Of a DNA stretch of 64,000 nucleotides, positions 1-8,626 are shown in pieces; the stretch's first letter is position 1; every line of letters starts with the position of its first letter. A model generated the notes under the pieces. The model made no database searches. It saw only the letters and a program-made list of their open reading frames with translations, and was not told the origin of the DNA. The stretch comes from Blattabacterium cuenoti (lineage in GTDB: Bacteria > Bacteroidota > Bacteroidia > Flavobacteriales > Blattabacteriaceae), in assembly GCF_014252095.1 (NCBI RefSeq), contig NZ_CP059210.1, forward strand, positions 224,392-288,391, read 5' to 3'. Made by a program: the position numbers and the translations under genes.

Positions 1-1
1 A

Positions 2-175
2 AAAAAAAAATTAAGCAAATATTATAAAGAGAAAAAATTTTCTCTTTTTGAAAAGGAACATACCTGGTTATTAGTTAATGGAAATGAGAAAATTATTTGG
101 ATTGTAGGAAATCGTTTAGATGATAGATTTAAAGTAACAGAAAAAACAAAAAGAATATTGGGAGTAAAAATATAA
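2..175 (+). CDS. tilS: tRNA(Ile)-lysidine synthase, C-terminal end (partial)
   Basis: This is the 3' end of a gene that starts before the window. The open frame reads in from the left edge and stops with TAA at 173-175. The last residues, including FSLFEKEHTWLLVNG, IIWIVGNRLDDRFKVTE and the end KRILGVKI, match the small C-terminal domain typical of Bacteroidota TilS. TilS adds lysine to C34 of the AUA-reading tRNA-Ile in the cytoplasm, changing its decoding from AUG to AUA. The catalytic N-terminal PP-loop domain lies outside the window, so activity cannot be judged here. The assignment rests on the tail alone. serC follows 76 bp downstream on the same strand. Confidence 0.75.
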   Translation, partial: KKKLSKYYKEKKFSLFEKEHTWLLVNGNEKIIWIVGNRLDDRFKVTEKTKRILGVKI

Positions 176-221
176 TTGATTTAATACACCTTATTCATGC
201 AAATACCATTAGGATTTTTTT

Positions 222-229
222 TAATTTTG
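222..229 (+). promoter_or_regulatory. Candidate Bacteroidota -7 box upstream of serC
   Basis: TAATTTTG fits the Bacteroidota -7 consensus TAnnTTTG and lies 22 bp before the serC start. I see no TTG at the expected -33 position. In such A+T-rich DNA one box alone is weak evidence. Confidence 0.3.
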
Positions 230-251
230 GGAAGAATTAGTTATTCTATTT

Positions 252-1316
252 ATGAAAATACATAATTTCAATGCAGGTCCTTCTATTTTACCAAAACAAG
301 TGATTAGAAAATCAGCTCAATCTGTCTTGGATTATAATCAATGTGGATTATCTCTACTTGAAATATCTCATAGAAGTAAAGATTTTATAGAGATAATGGA
401 AAAAACCACTGATTTAGTCAAACGTGTGATGAATTTAAATGAGGACTATGCGGTTTTATTTCTTCAAGGAGGAGCTACATTGCAATTTAGTATGGTCCCA
501 TATAATTTAATGAAAAAAGAAGCAGCTTATTTAGACACAGGAATATGGGCTTATAATGCAATTAAAGAAGCGGAAAAATTTGGAAAAGTAAGAATCCTTT
601 TTTCTGGAAAAAAAAAGAACTATATATATATATCAAAAACTTATCAAGTTCCAGATGAAGTAGATTATTTTCATTGTACTTCGAATAACACCATTGTAGG
701 TACACAAATGAAAAAATTTCCTCATCCTACTGTACCAATAGTTTGTGATATGTCCTCCGATATTTTTAGCAGAAAATTAAATTTTTGTCAATTTAGTTTA
801 ATCTATGCTTCTGCTCAAAAAAATGTAAGTTCTGCAGGAATGACTATTGTTATAATCAACAAAGAAATTTTAGGAAAAATAAAAAAAAACATTCCTTCCT
901 ATCTCGATTATAATATTCATATAAAAAATAACAGGATTTTAAATACGCCAAATGTATTTTCTATTTATACTTCTATGTTAACTTTAGAATGGATAGAAAA
1001 TAAAGGAGGTCTTTCTATTTTAGAAAAAGAGAATCAAAAAAAAGCAAAATTATTATATAACGAAATAGATAAGAGTAATTTATTTGAAAATAAAATTCAT
1101 AAAGAAGATCGTTCAAATATGAACGTTTCTTTTTTTTTAAAAAACAAAAATCTAGAACAAGAATTTAATTCCATGTGGAAAAAAGAAAATATTGTAGGAT
1201 TAGATGGTCATAGATCTTTAGGAGGATATCGTGCGAGTATATATAACGCACTTCCATTAGAAAGTGTTCAATTTTTAATTGAGATCATGAAAGAATTTGA
1301 AAAAAAATTTTCTTAA
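252..1316 (+). CDS. serC: Phosphoserine aminotransferase
   Basis: SerC is a cytoplasmic PLP-dependent transaminase that converts 3-phosphohydroxypyruvate and glutamate to phosphoserine, the second step of serine synthesis; it can also act in pyridoxal phosphate synthesis. The 354 residues are full length for the family. The N-terminus HNFNAGPSILP is the family signature, LFLQGGATLQF (about 69-79) contributes to the cofactor site, and the Schiff-base lysine is K190 in SAQKNVSSAG. GLDGHRSLGGYRAS near the C-terminus is the substrate phosphate-binding region. The product feeds serine, glycine (see gcvH) and the serine needed for tryptophan (see trpB). The downstream yggS begins only 10 bp after the stop, so the two are probably cotranscribed. 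serA and serB are not in the window. Confidence 0.95.
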   Translation: MKIHNFNAGPSILPKQVIRKSAQSVLDYNQCGLSLLEISHRSKDFIEIMEKTTDLVKRVMNLNEDYAVLFLQGGATLQFSMVPYNLMKKEAAYLDTGIWAYNAIKEAEKFGKVRILFSGKKKNYIYISKTYQVPDEVDYFHCTSNNTIVGTQMKKFPHPTVPIVCDMSSDIFSRKLNFCQFSLIYASAQKNVSSAGMTIVIINKEILGKIKKNIPSYLDYNIHIKNNRILNTPNVFSIYTSMLTLEWIENKGGLSILEKENQKKAKLLYNEIDKSNLFENKIHKEDRSNMNVSFFLKNKNLEQEFNSMWKKENIVGLDGHRSLGGYRASIYNALPLESVQFLIEIMKEFEKKFS

Positions 1317-1326
1317 AAAAAAAAAA

Positions 1327-1998
1327 ATGAAAGACCTTGAATCTAGATTTTTTTCCATAAAAAAATCCATTCCTAAAAACATTAAAATTTTAGTTGTATC
1401 TAAAAACCAAAGTGTCTCTTCCATAGAAAGACTCTATCAAATAGGACATAGAGATTTTGGAGAAAATTATGTTCAAGAAATGATTCAAAAATATCAAAAA
1501 TTACCAAAAGATATTCGTTGGCATATGATTGGGGTAATTCAAAAAAATAAATTGAAATACATAGTTCCTTTCATTCATCTCATCCAGAGTGTTCAAAAAA
1601 TAGAACATCTTCAAATAATTAATAAAGAAGCGTTTAAGAATAATCGATTGATAAATTGTCTATTACAAATAAAAATTTGTAATGAAAGAAATAAAACAGG
1701 CATCACAAATCAAGAAGCAGATCATATTATGAATCATGATATATATCATCATATGAAAAATGTAAAAATTATTGGATTAATGGGAATGGCCTCTCTTCAT
1801 GCTTCTATTCAAAAAATAAGACAGGAATTTTTTTTTTTAAAAAAATTATATGATGAATATCAAAGAAAATACCAACATTACATCCTATCCATGGGAATGA
1901 GTAATGATTATCCCATAGCTATAGAATATGGGAGTACCTATATTCGGTTAGGAACATCTCTTTTTGGAAAAAGAAAATTAACGACTATCCTAAAATAG
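1327..1998 (+). CDS. YggS/PLPBP family PLP-homeostasis protein
   Basis: This is a single-domain PLP-binding barrel protein of the YggS/PROSC family, which buffers pyridoxal phosphate and has no established catalytic activity. The likely PLP lysine is K26 in ILVVSKNQS. HRDFGENYVQE, WHMIGVIQKNK (WHxIGxxQxNK signature) and LSMGMSNDYPIAIEYGST with RLGTSLFG are all family motifs. I chose the ATG at 1327, giving 223 residues, because it matches the usual family length. An in-frame ATG at 1297 would overlap serC and add a lysine-rich extension. The start codon uses the last A of a 13-A run (1315-1327). The 3' end overlaps the convergent trpA by 14 bp, with no terminator between them. Confidence 0.9.
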   Translation: MKDLESRFFSIKKSIPKNIKILVVSKNQSVSSIERLYQIGHRDFGENYVQEMIQKYQKLPKDIRWHMIGVIQKNKLKYIVPFIHLIQSVQKIEHLQIINKEAFKNNRLINCLLQIKICNERNKTGITNQEADHIMNHDIYHHMKNVKIIGLMGMASLHASIQKIRQEFFFLKKLYDEYQRKYQHYILSMGMSNDYPIAIEYGSTYIRLGTSLFGKRKLTTILK

Positions 1999-2755
1999 AT
2001 TTTATATATTCTCGAATACTAGATTCCAATCTATTTTTATTTAATGATTGAATGAAAGAACTTCCTATTATTCCTCCATCTGCATATTGACATGAAATCT
2101 CAAAGGTTTTTTTATCTCTTATTCCAAATCCAATTAATTTAGATACATGTGGAGAAAATTTTTGTATTCTCTTAAAATAGGAAATTTGCTCTTCTCCAAA
2201 AGAAATCGGCTTTCCAGTTACAGAATTAGAAGAAATTAAATATAAAAAACCATCGGTTATTCCACTTAATAAGGAAATTCTATCTGGATCTGTTTTTGGT
2301 GTAACCAAGAATATCATAGATAAAAAATATTTTTTAAACATTTTTTGATATTTTTCTAAAAAAACATTGACAGGTAAATCTGGAAAAATTAGTCCAGATA
2401 TTCCGGATTCATTACTTTTTTTTAAAAAATTTTCTTCTCCAAATTGATAAAACTGATTGTAATACCCCATAAGAATAATAGGGGTTCTTATAGAATCTTT
2501 AATCTTTTTTATTTGTGAAAATAACAAAGAAATATTCATTCCATTTTTTAACGAAATTTTATTACTAGTTTGAATAACTATTCCATCTGCTAAAGGATCC
2601 GAATAAGGAATCCCTATTTCAATTAAATCTACAGGAAGATCCTGTAAAGTGGTGACTATTTTTTCTGTGCTACTTATGGTTGGATAACCCGCTGTGAAAT
2701 AAATGCACAATATATTTTTCTTTTTTAATTCAAAGAACTTATGTAGTTTGTTCAT
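1985..2755 (-). CDS. trpA: Tryptophan synthase alpha chain
   Basis: TrpA cleaves indole-3-glycerol phosphate to indole and glyceraldehyde 3-phosphate and channels indole to TrpB in the cytoplasmic alpha2-beta2 complex. The catalytic acids are visible as E46 in [12 protein letters not shown] and D57 in PLADG. The N-terminus [12 protein letters not shown] and the C-terminal GFGIRDK and GGIIGSSF segments are typical. The start at 2755 ([10 protein letters not shown]) was chosen because it matches family N-termini. An upstream in-frame ATG at 2830 would add 25 hydrophobic residues inside trpB. With the chosen start the gene overlaps the trpB stop by 17 bp, suggesting translational coupling. It is the last gene of the trp operon and overlaps yggS tail-to-tail. 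Confidence 0.95.
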   Translation of the reverse strand: MNKLHKFFELKKKNILCIYFTAGYPTISSTEKIVTTLQDLPVDLIEIGIPYSDPLADGIVIQTSNKISLKNGMNISLLFSQIKKIKDSIRTPIILMGYYNQFYQFGEENFLKKSNESGISGLIFPDLPVNVFLEKYQKMFKKYFLSMIFLVTPKTDPDRISLLSGITDGFLYLISSNSVTGKPISFGEEQISYFKRIQKFSPHVSKLIGFGIRDKKTFEISCQYADGGIIGSSFIQSLNKNRLESSIREYIKSILG

Positions 2756-3944
2756 ATTTATTAGAATACTTATCAAAAAATTTATTATAGACATTAATAT
2801 CCTTATCCCCTCTTCCCGATAAATTAACAATAATCACCTCGTTTATTTTAAACGAAATTTTTCTTAAGGCAGCTAATGCGTGAGCACTTTCCAATGCAGG
2901 AATAATTCCTTCTAATCGGATCAATTCATATCCTGCTTGTAAAGCTTCTTCATCTGTAGCATGTAAAAAATTTACACGTTTTTTTAAAAAAAGATTTGCA
3001 TGCATAGGCCCTATTCCTGGATAATCTAAACCAGCTGATATAGAATAAGTAGGAAGAACTTGACCATCTTGATTCTGTAAAATAAAGGTCATACTTCCAT
3101 GTAATATTCCTTTAGTTCCGCAATGGATAGAAGCAGCTGTCTTTTTTGTATGGACTCCTAAACCAGCAGCCTCCACTGCAATGAGATTGACGAAATCATG
3201 ATCTAAAAAATGATAAAAAGATCCCGCTGCGTTACTTCCTCCACCTATACAAGCAACAACATAATTTGGAAATTTACATCCTTCTTTTTCTTCTAATTGG
3301 TTCTTGATTTCTTCACTGATAATCGATTGAAAATCTGAAACCATTTGAGGATACGGATGAGGACCTATTGTGGATCCTATTAAATAATAACATTCTGAAT
3401 GATTGATCCAAAAACGAATAGCTTCATTAACGGCATCTTTAAGTGTCTTATCTCCACTAATAACTGAAATAACTTTAGCTCCAAGAGCTTTCATTCGTAA
3501 AACATTAGAAGATTGACGTTCCATATCTTTTTCTCCCATAAAAATCATACATTCTAAATTCATTAAAGCACAAGTAGTAGCTGTGGCTACTCCATGTTGT
3601 CCGGCACCTGTTTCAGCAATAATCTTTTTTTTCCCTAATGTTTTAGCTAATAAAGTTTGACCTACTGTATTGTTAATTTTATGGGATCCCGTATGATTTA
3701 AATCTTCTCTTTTAAGGTAAATCTTACCTCCATATTTATCGGAATATTTTTTACTAAAAAATAAAGGAGTAGGTCTTCCTACGTAATTCTTTAATATATC
3801 TTTAAATGAATTTTGAAATTCTGAACTTTTAATAATTTCTTTGTAATGAGTTTGTAATTCAATTATTTGTCCCTGCAACATTTCAGGAATAAAAGCCCCA
3901 CCAAATGAGTCGTAATATCCATTTTTATCGGCTAAGTATTTCAT
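2739..3944 (-). CDS. trpB: Tryptophan synthase beta chain
   Basis: TrpB is the PLP enzyme that joins indole and serine to give tryptophan. At 401 residues it is full length. The PLP lysine is K89 in HTGSHKINN. The preceding KREDLNHTG, the [13 protein letters not shown] loop, the phosphate-binding [12 protein letters not shown] and the C-terminal LSGRGDKD are all conserved. The N-terminus [15 protein letters not shown] is that of the TrpB1 type, which works with TrpA. The start at 3944 lies directly against the trpF stop: the trpF stop codon and trpB ATG share a base, giving tight coupling. Serine for this reaction could come from serC in the same window. No degraded motif was seen. Confidence 0.97.
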   Translation of the reverse strand: MKYLADKNGYYDSFGGAFIPEMLQGQIIELQTHYKEIIKSSEFQNSFKDILKNYVGRPTPLFFSKKYSDKYGGKIYLKREDLNHTGSHKINNTVGQTLLAKTLGKKKIIAETGAGQHGVATATTCALMNLECMIFMGEKDMERQSSNVLRMKALGAKVISVISGDKTLKDAVNEAIRFWINHSECYYLIGSTIGPHPYPQMVSDFQSIISEEIKNQLEEKEGCKFPNYVVACIGGGSNAAGSFYHFLDHDFVNLIAVEAAGLGVHTKKTAASIHCGTKGILHGSMTFILQNQDGQVLPTYSISAGLDYPGIGPMHANLFLKKRVNFLHATDEEALQAGYELIRLEGIIPALESAHALAALRKISFKINEVIIVNLSGRGDKDINVYNKFFDKYSNKYEQTT

Positions 3945-4573
3945 TATTCTCTTATTTTTTTCATAAAACTGTTTACTGCTATATTATTTTTTTTCCCTGG
4001 TTCTATTTCAAATTGACTATTAATATCAATTCCAAACATTTTAGAGTGCGAATGAAAAAAATTTTTAATTTCATCAAAATCATTCGTTCCTAAACCACCA
4101 CTTAAAAAAAATGGAACATCAAAATTATATTCATATAATTTTTCCCATCTAAATTTTTTTCCACTTCCTCCATAGGATTTGGTTTTAGTATCAAATAAAA
4201 AATAATCACATAAGAATATATAATCTTTAACCTTTTTGAAGGAAAAAGATTCTTCTATACTAAAGGTTTTTATTAATTTTAAGCCTTTTTTTAGTAGATC
4301 TTCACAATAAAAAGGACTTTCCTTTCCATGTAATTGAACAAAATCCAATTTATTTTCTTTACTAATTTTTAATACATTGTATTTCGATTCATTGACGAAA
4401 ACCCCCGTTTTCCATATTCCTTTTTTTAATTTAGGAGGAATGAAATTATATCCTACAAATCTAGGAGAACTAGGATAATAAATAAAACCTAAAAAATCTG
4501 GAAACAGATTAGATATTTCTTGTATATGAAATTTCATTCCGCATACTTTTATTTTTAAATGCCTAAATTTCAT
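3944..4573 (-). CDS. trpF: Phosphoribosylanthranilate isomerase
   Basis: TrpF carries out the Amadori rearrangement of N-(5'-phosphoribosyl)anthranilate to the ribulose form (CdRP), a (beta/alpha)8-barrel reaction in the cytoplasm. KVCGM near the N-terminus carries the catalytic cysteine (C11). [16 protein letters not shown] holds the catalytic aspartate and the phosphate-binding glycines. FFLSGGLG and [10 protein letters not shown] near the C-terminus complete the phosphate site. The length of 209 residues is normal. It overlaps trpC by 11 bp at its 5' end and abuts trpB at its 3' end, so it sits in the middle of a translationally coupled run. In many bacteria trpC and trpF are fused; here they are separate genes. 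Confidence 0.95.
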   Translation of the reverse strand: MKFRHLKIKVCGMKFHIQEISNLFPDFLGFIYYPSSPRFVGYNFIPPKLKKGIWKTGVFVNESKYNVLKISKENKLDFVQLHGKESPFYCEDLLKKGLKLIKTFSIEESFSFKKVKDYIFLCDYFLFDTKTKSYGGSGKKFRWEKLYEYNFDVPFFLSGGLGTNDFDEIKNFFHSHSKMFGIDINSQFEIEPGKKNNIAVNSFMKKIRE

Positions 4574-5375
4574 TGTGATTTTTATTTTCGTAACTTTTTA
4601 ATGCTTGAATCATGTTTCTACAACTCTTTCCAGGATCTTTATCTTTCATGAAATTTTCTCCAATTAAAAAACCTTTAAATCCTTTTTTTCTTAAATGTAG
4701 AATACTTTCTACATCTGTAATTCCACTTTCTGCTATTTTCATATAATTTTTAGGAACTTTTGAAACTAGTTTTGAACAATTTTTGAAATCTACAAGAAAG
4801 TTTCGCAAATTTCTATTGTTAATTCCTATGATATCTGAATTTTCTGTCAATTTTTCTATTTCTTTTTCACAGTGTATTTCTATAATCACTTCCAAATCTA
4901 TACTCTTTGCTAAAGAAGTAAAATCTTTAATTTTTTTCTTAGAGAGAATTTCTGCTATCAATAAAATAACATCAGATCCTATAGATTTTGATTCTATAAT
5001 TTGATATTCATCAATAATAAAATCCTTTCTTAATAAAGGAATAGAAACAATTGAACGTGTTTTTGTTAAGTTTTCATTTTTTCCATAAAAAAAGGAATAA
5101 TCTGTAAGAATAGATATTCCACTAACACCAGCTTCTTCATAATCTTTGACCACTTTTTCCATAGATACTGTATCATTAATTATACCTTTAGAAGGAGATT
5201 TACGTTTAAATTCGGCAATAATTCCAACGCTACTTTTTTCTTCTATACTTCTAACTAAAGAAAGAGGTTTTCTATTAAATAAAATGCTATTTTCCAATTT
5301 TTGGATGGGATATTGGATCCTATTCTTGGATACTTCTTTTTGCTTTACAGAAATAATTTTATCAAGAAGATTCAT
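4563..5375 (-). CDS. trpC: Indole-3-glycerol-phosphate synthase
   Basis: TrpC closes the indole ring, turning CdRP into indole-3-glycerol phosphate with loss of CO2 and water. The active-site strand reads GIIAEFKRKSPSKG (E55, K57), with PLLRKDFIIDEYQI holding the catalytic lysine further on. IGINNRNLRNF and AESGI are the conserved later-strand motifs, and GFLIGENFM forms the C-terminal phosphate site. It has 270 residues, normal for an unfused enzyme. It overlaps trpD by 4 bp upstream and trpF by 11 bp downstream, as expected for a coupled operon. I see no sign of decay in its motifs. Confidence 0.95.
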   Translation of the reverse strand: MNLLDKIISVKQKEVSKNRIQYPIQKLENSILFNRKPLSLVRSIEEKSSVGIIAEFKRKSPSKGIINDTVSMEKVVKDYEEAGVSGISILTDYSFFYGKNENLTKTRSIVSIPLLRKDFIIDEYQIIESKSIGSDVILLIAEILSKKKIKDFTSLAKSIDLEVIIEIHCEKEIEKLTENSDIIGINNRNLRNFLVDFKNCSKLVSKVPKNYMKIAESGITDVESILHLRKKGFKGFLIGENFMKDKDPGKSCRNMIQALKSYENKNHNEI

Positions 5376-6358
5376 AAATCTAACAACTTTTTGAGAATAT
5401 TTTTAGCTTTTCCACTTTTCAAAGAATATTTCGCTTTATCATAGTTATGTTCCCAACTATCTTGATTTAAAAGACTCAAGGCAAATGTAGCGTTGATCAA
5501 AACAACTTCATTTTGAGCTATACTTCCTTCTCCAGACAATACTCTAATAAATATCCGTGTATTTTCTTCCGTATCTGTTCCACCTTTTAATTCCTCAGGA
5601 TTCACCTTATTTTTTCCTAATTCTTCTAAAGAATAAAATTTTTCTCCATTTGGAGAATAACATTTTATATCTCCAGTAAGTGAAATTTCATCATAACCAT
5701 CTAAGCTGTGAACAATAGCGTAATTATTCTCCGTATTTTGATATATATAATAATACATTCTGGCTAATTCTAGATTGTGAACTCCTAATAATTGATTTTT
5801 TGGTTTTCCAGGATTTAATAATGGTCCAAGTAAATTGAAAAAAGTTCTTATGCCTAGTTCTTTTCTTACAGAAGATAGGATATCTAATGTCGGATGAAAT
5901 ATAGGAGCATGTAAATAACAAAATCCCACTTCTTCTAATTGTTTCCTTAATTTTTCTTCCTTATTCGTAAAATGGTAACCTAACTTTTCCAAAAGATTTG
6001 AAGATCCAGTTCTAGAGGAAAAACCAAAATTTCCATGTTTGATTACTTTTTCTCCTGCCCCTGCAACAATAAAACATGCTAGAGTAGAAATATTGAAAGT
6101 ATTTTTTCCGTCTCCACCTGTTCCAACAATGTCAATAGCATGAAAGTCTGTTAAATTCACTGGAATACATAATTCCATCAAAGCCTGCTGAAATCCTAAT
6201 ATTTCTTCTAAAGAAGGTTTTCTCATGTTATACACTATTGCCATAGCTATGACTTGAGTAGGATTTATTTTTCCTTTTAATAGATCTATAAGAATATTTT
6301 TAGCTTCTTCTTTTGTAAGAGTTTTTTCTAAAAAGAGATGATTCAGTAACTTTATCAT
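5372..6358 (-). CDS. trpD: Anthranilate phosphoribosyltransferase
   Basis: TrpD transfers phosphoribosyl from PRPP to anthranilate. The PRPP-binding glycine-rich loop is IVGTGGDGKNTFN (about 78-89), followed by KHGNFGFSSRTGSS and the anthranilate-site segment HPTLDILSSVRKELGIRTFFN. GVHNLELARMYYY and the acidic SLDGYDEISLTG region complete the family pattern. I chose the ATG at 6358 (MIKLLNHLFLEKTLTKEE) because homologues start in this way and because it lies 2 bp beyond the trpG stop. An in-frame ATG at 6379 would add seven residues overlapping trpG. The 3' end overlaps trpC by 4 bp. Length with this start is 328 residues, normal for the family. Confidence 0.95.
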   Translation of the reverse strand: MIKLLNHLFLEKTLTKEEAKNILIDLLKGKINPTQVIAMAIVYNMRKPSLEEILGFQQALMELCIPVNLTDFHAIDIVGTGGDGKNTFNISTLACFIVAGAGEKVIKHGNFGFSSRTGSSNLLEKLGYHFTNKEEKLRKQLEEVGFCYLHAPIFHPTLDILSSVRKELGIRTFFNLLGPLLNPGKPKNQLLGVHNLELARMYYYIYQNTENNYAIVHSLDGYDEISLTGDIKCYSPNGEKFYSLEELGKNKVNPEELKGGTDTEENTRIFIRVLSGEGSIAQNEVVLINATFALSLLNQDSWEHNYDKAKYSLKSGKAKNILKKLLDL

Positions 6359-6360
6359 AA

Positions 6361-6939
6361 TTAATTTATACTCAGCCAATTATTTATAATTTCTTCTCCA
6401 TATGGAGTTAAAATAGATTCTGGATGAAATTGAACTCCGCGTACATCATAAAATCTATGACGTAAAGCCATAATTTCTCCTTTATCTCCAATAGCTGTAA
6501 TCTTAAGATCCCTAGGAAAATTGTGTGGAGAGATAATCCAGGAATGATAACGTCCAACTTTTATTTTTTTAGGAATTTTTTGAAAAAGAATTTCTTGTGA
6601 ATCAACAATCTTGATTAAACTAGTTATTCCATGATAAACTTCTTTAGTGTTTAGAAGAGTAGCTCCAAATACTTCTCCTATAGCTTGCTGACCTAAACAA
6701 ACTCCCAAAATACTTTTACTAGAAGCATATGTTTTGACTAAAGGTTTTAAAATATGCGCTTCATCAGGAATACCAGGTCCTGGAGAAAGAATTATTTTAC
6801 TGTATTTTTCTATATCAGAAAGTTTAATTTCATTGTTTCTAGATACTTTTACAGGATTTTTTGTAAGTTTTTTTACTGCGTGAACAAGATTGTATGTAAA
6901 AGAATCATAATTATCCAATATTAGTATTTTACTTCTCAT
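6361..6939 (-). CDS. trpG: Anthranilate synthase component II (glutamine amidotransferase)
   Basis: TrpG releases ammonia from glutamine and passes it to TrpE. It is a class I (triad) amidotransferase of 192 residues. The nucleophile is C81 in ILGVCLGQQAIGE, and the His-Glu pair is in VRGVQFHPESIL. The oxyanion-hole region ILSPGPGIPDE is intact. The N-terminus ILILDNYDSFTYNL is typical of TrpG/PabA. Its place between trpE (6 bp apart) and trpD makes TrpG the main role, although the same subunit could also serve a PabB if one exists elsewhere; none is in this window. Confidence 0.95.
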   Translation of the reverse strand: MRSKILILDNYDSFTYNLVHAVKKLTKNPVKVSRNNEIKLSDIEKYSKIILSPGPGIPDEAHILKPLVKTYASSKSILGVCLGQQAIGEVFGATLLNTKEVYHGITSLIKIVDSQEILFQKIPKKIKVGRYHSWIISPHNFPRDLKITAIGDKGEIMALRHRFYDVRGVQFHPESILTPYGEEIINNWLSIN

Positions 6940-6945
6940 ACTTTT

Positions 6946-8355
6946 TCATATATTTTTAGCGAATTCTATAGCCTTAAATAAGGCCATAAGTTTATTATTC
7001 ACTTCTTCCAACTCTTTTTCTTCTTTAGAATCGGAAACTATACCTGCTCCAGCTTGAAAAAAAAGAATATTGTTTTTACTGACAAAAGAACGAATAACAA
7101 TAGCTGTATTCATATAATTATTATCTAATCCAAAAAACCCAATAGCTCCACCATATACTCCCCTATGTTGATTTTCTATTTGATCAATCAATTCCATAGC
7201 TTTGTATTTCGGTGCTCCAGAAAGAGTTCCTGCAGGAAAAGAATCTCCAAATACTTTTATAATGGATATATTTTTTTCTAATTTTCCAGATACTTTGGAG
7301 ACCATATGTAATACATGTGAAAATTCCTGTATTTCCTTAAAATATTCTACTCTTACATTAGAGGAATTTTTACTTAAATCATTTCTTGCTAAATCAACTA
7401 ACATGACATGTTCTGCATTTTCTTTAGGATTCTTAGAAAGATCTTCAGATAATTTTTTGTCTGTATTTTCATTCTCTGATCTTCTGATCGTCCCTGCTAT
7501 CGGATTTATGTAGGCGATTTGATTATGAATCACCAATTGAGATTCTGGAGAACAACCAAATAACTTATAGTTTCCATAATCAAAATAAAATAAATATGGA
7601 GAAGGATTAATAAATCGTAAAGCACGATACACATTAAATTCATCTCCTTTAAATTTTTGTTGAAATTGACGGGATAGAACGATTTGGAACACATCTCCAC
7701 GTAAACAAGCTTTTATTCCTCTATCTACCATTTTTTTGTATTCTTGATCTGTAACGTTAGACGAACGGATTCCTATAGATTTGAAAGAAAAAACTGAAAA
7801 ATTTTTTCTTTTAACTAATTCAACTAGTTGATCTATAGATGTCTTTTCAATATTAGGAAATTTGTGTTCTACTAAATACATTTCATTATAAAATGGATGA
7901 AATATTATTAAATTTCCATAAAATCCAAATCTGATTTTTGGCAAATTATAAGATTCTTTAATAGAAGCATGAAACTGAATATTTTCAAAATATTGAATAC
8001 TATCGTAAGATATATATCCATAAAATCCAGAATAAGAAATTGAAGTGTTTTCGCTTTGAAATTTTTGTAGAAAATCATCAATTAAAATTGGGATATCTAA
8101 TCTATCATTTATGAAAATATGTTTATGAACATAATTTGGATACGATATACGTACTACATTTTTATCTAAAATCCATTCAGAAACTGGATTAATACAAAGA
8201 ATGGAAGAACACCTATTTTTATTAATAGGATCATCGGAAGTTTCTAACAACAAAGTTTTCGGAAAACGATCTCTTAATTTTAAATATAATTCTATTGGTG
8301 TAGTACTATCAGCCAAAATTTTTTTCTGAATAGTTCTAAAACTAAATTTGAACAT
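6946..8355 (-). CDS. trpE: Anthranilate synthase component I
   Basis: TrpE converts chorismate and ammonia to anthranilate, the committed step of tryptophan synthesis. The 469-residue protein has the N-terminal regulatory domain and the chorismate-binding domain with DVFQIVLSRQF, FGCSPESQLV, NPIAGTIRRS, HVMLVDLARNDL, FPAGTLSGAPK and the C-terminal GAGIVSDSKEEKE. The inhibitor-binding segment reads LLLETSDDP, where many feedback-inhibited enzymes have LLES; whether Thr changes feedback by tryptophan cannot be told from sequence. It is the first gene of the operon. A terminator-like hairpin lies 36 bp upstream, so expression is probably controlled in the leader. Confidence 0.95.
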   Translation of the reverse strand: MFKFSFRTIQKKILADSTTPIELYLKLRDRFPKTLLLETSDDPINKNRCSSILCINPVSEWILDKNVVRISYPNYVHKHIFINDRLDIPILIDDFLQKFQSENTSISYSGFYGYISYDSIQYFENIQFHASIKESYNLPKIRFGFYGNLIIFHPFYNEMYLVEHKFPNIEKTSIDQLVELVKRKNFSVFSFKSIGIRSSNVTDQEYKKMVDRGIKACLRGDVFQIVLSRQFQQKFKGDEFNVYRALRFINPSPYLFYFDYGNYKLFGCSPESQLVIHNQIAYINPIAGTIRRSENENTDKKLSEDLSKNPKENAEHVMLVDLARNDLSKNSSNVRVEYFKEIQEFSHVLHMVSKVSGKLEKNISIIKVFGDSFPAGTLSGAPKYKAMELIDQIENQHRGVYGGAIGFFGLDNNYMNTAIVIRSFVSKNNILFFQAGAGIVSDSKEEKELEEVNNKLMALFKAIEFAKNI

Positions 8356-8371
8356 GATTTATAACATTTTG

Positions 8372-8395
8372 ACATGATGAAAAACATGATGAAAA
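8372..8395. repeat. Two tandem 12-bp units in the trp leader
   Basis: ACATGATGAAAA occurs twice back to back (8372-8383 and 8384-8395), between the trpE start and the hairpin. This is consistent with slippage; I see no recognised function. Confidence 0.6.
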
Positions 8396-8419
8396 AAAGG
8401 CCGCCACAAAGACGAGCCT
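8392..8419 (-). terminator. Bulged GC-rich hairpin with T-run before trpE (candidate attenuator)
   Basis: Read on the minus strand, AGGC-T-CGTC, loop TTTGT, then GGCG-GCCT form an 8-bp stem with one bulged T and one G-T wobble, followed at once by a run of Ts. It faces the direction of trpE transcription and ends about 36 bp before the trpE ATG. It has the form of an intrinsic terminator in the operon leader. I found no short reading frame rich in Trp codons ahead of it, so classical ribosome-stalling attenuation is not supported. It could also end an independent small RNA. The GC content of this stem is striking against the A+T-rich surroundings. Confidence 0.6.
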
Positions 8420-8540
8420 CATAAATATTTTTTTGTTTGTTGGATATCCACCCTTTTGCTATGCTATTTCTATGCTATTAGGGATGATTAATACAAATCG
8501 AAGATTATCTATATATTTTTACTTCAGAATTTACCTATCG
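8420..8540 (-). ncRNA. Possible trp leader RNA or small RNA
   Basis: The spacer 8356-8626 holds no gene I can support. A -7-like box at 8541-8548 on the minus strand would start a transcript near 8535, running about 140 nt to the hairpin at 8398-8419 or 180 nt to trpE. The stretch contains the palindrome TGGATATCCA (8441-8450) and an 11-bp tandem repeat (8459-8480). It contains no SRP, tmRNA, RNase P or tRNA signature that I can recognise. The transcript boundaries are inferred. Confidence 0.3.
8459..8480. repeat. Two tandem 11-bp units in the trpE-porin spacer
   Basis: CTATGCTATTT is followed directly by CTATGCTATTA (8459-8469 and 8470-8480). This short imperfect tandem duplication lies within the presumed trp leader. 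Confidence 0.6.
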
Positions 8541-8548
8541 CAAAGATA
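8541..8548 (-). promoter_or_regulatory. Candidate -7 box for the trp operon
   Basis: On the minus strand the bases read TATCTTTG, a full match to the Bacteroidota -7 consensus TAnnTTTG. It lies 186 bp upstream of trpE, ahead of the hairpin. No clear -33 TTG was found at 17-23 bp spacing. Confidence 0.35.
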
Positions 8549-8626
8549 AATAAATTTTTTATATATCTATAGGATATTTATTAAGTAGTAGAATTTGTAA
8601 TTCAATTACAATTATTAATTATATAT

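Noticed and set aside
1297-1326. Upstream ATG for yggS at 1297
   Set aside because: It would overlap serC and add a lysine-rich stretch derived from the A-run; the family start fits 1327.
2756-2830. Longer trpA from ATG at 2830
   Set aside because: The 25 extra residues lie within trpB and have no match in TrpA; the usual N-terminus starts at 2755.
8441-8450. Palindrome TGGATATCCA as an operator in the trp leader
   Set aside because: One 10-bp palindrome in A+T-rich DNA is not enough, and I know of no matching regulator here.
8420-8540. SRP RNA, tmRNA, RNase P RNA or tRNA in the longest spacer
   Set aside because: None of the conserved cores of these RNAs could be found on either strand.
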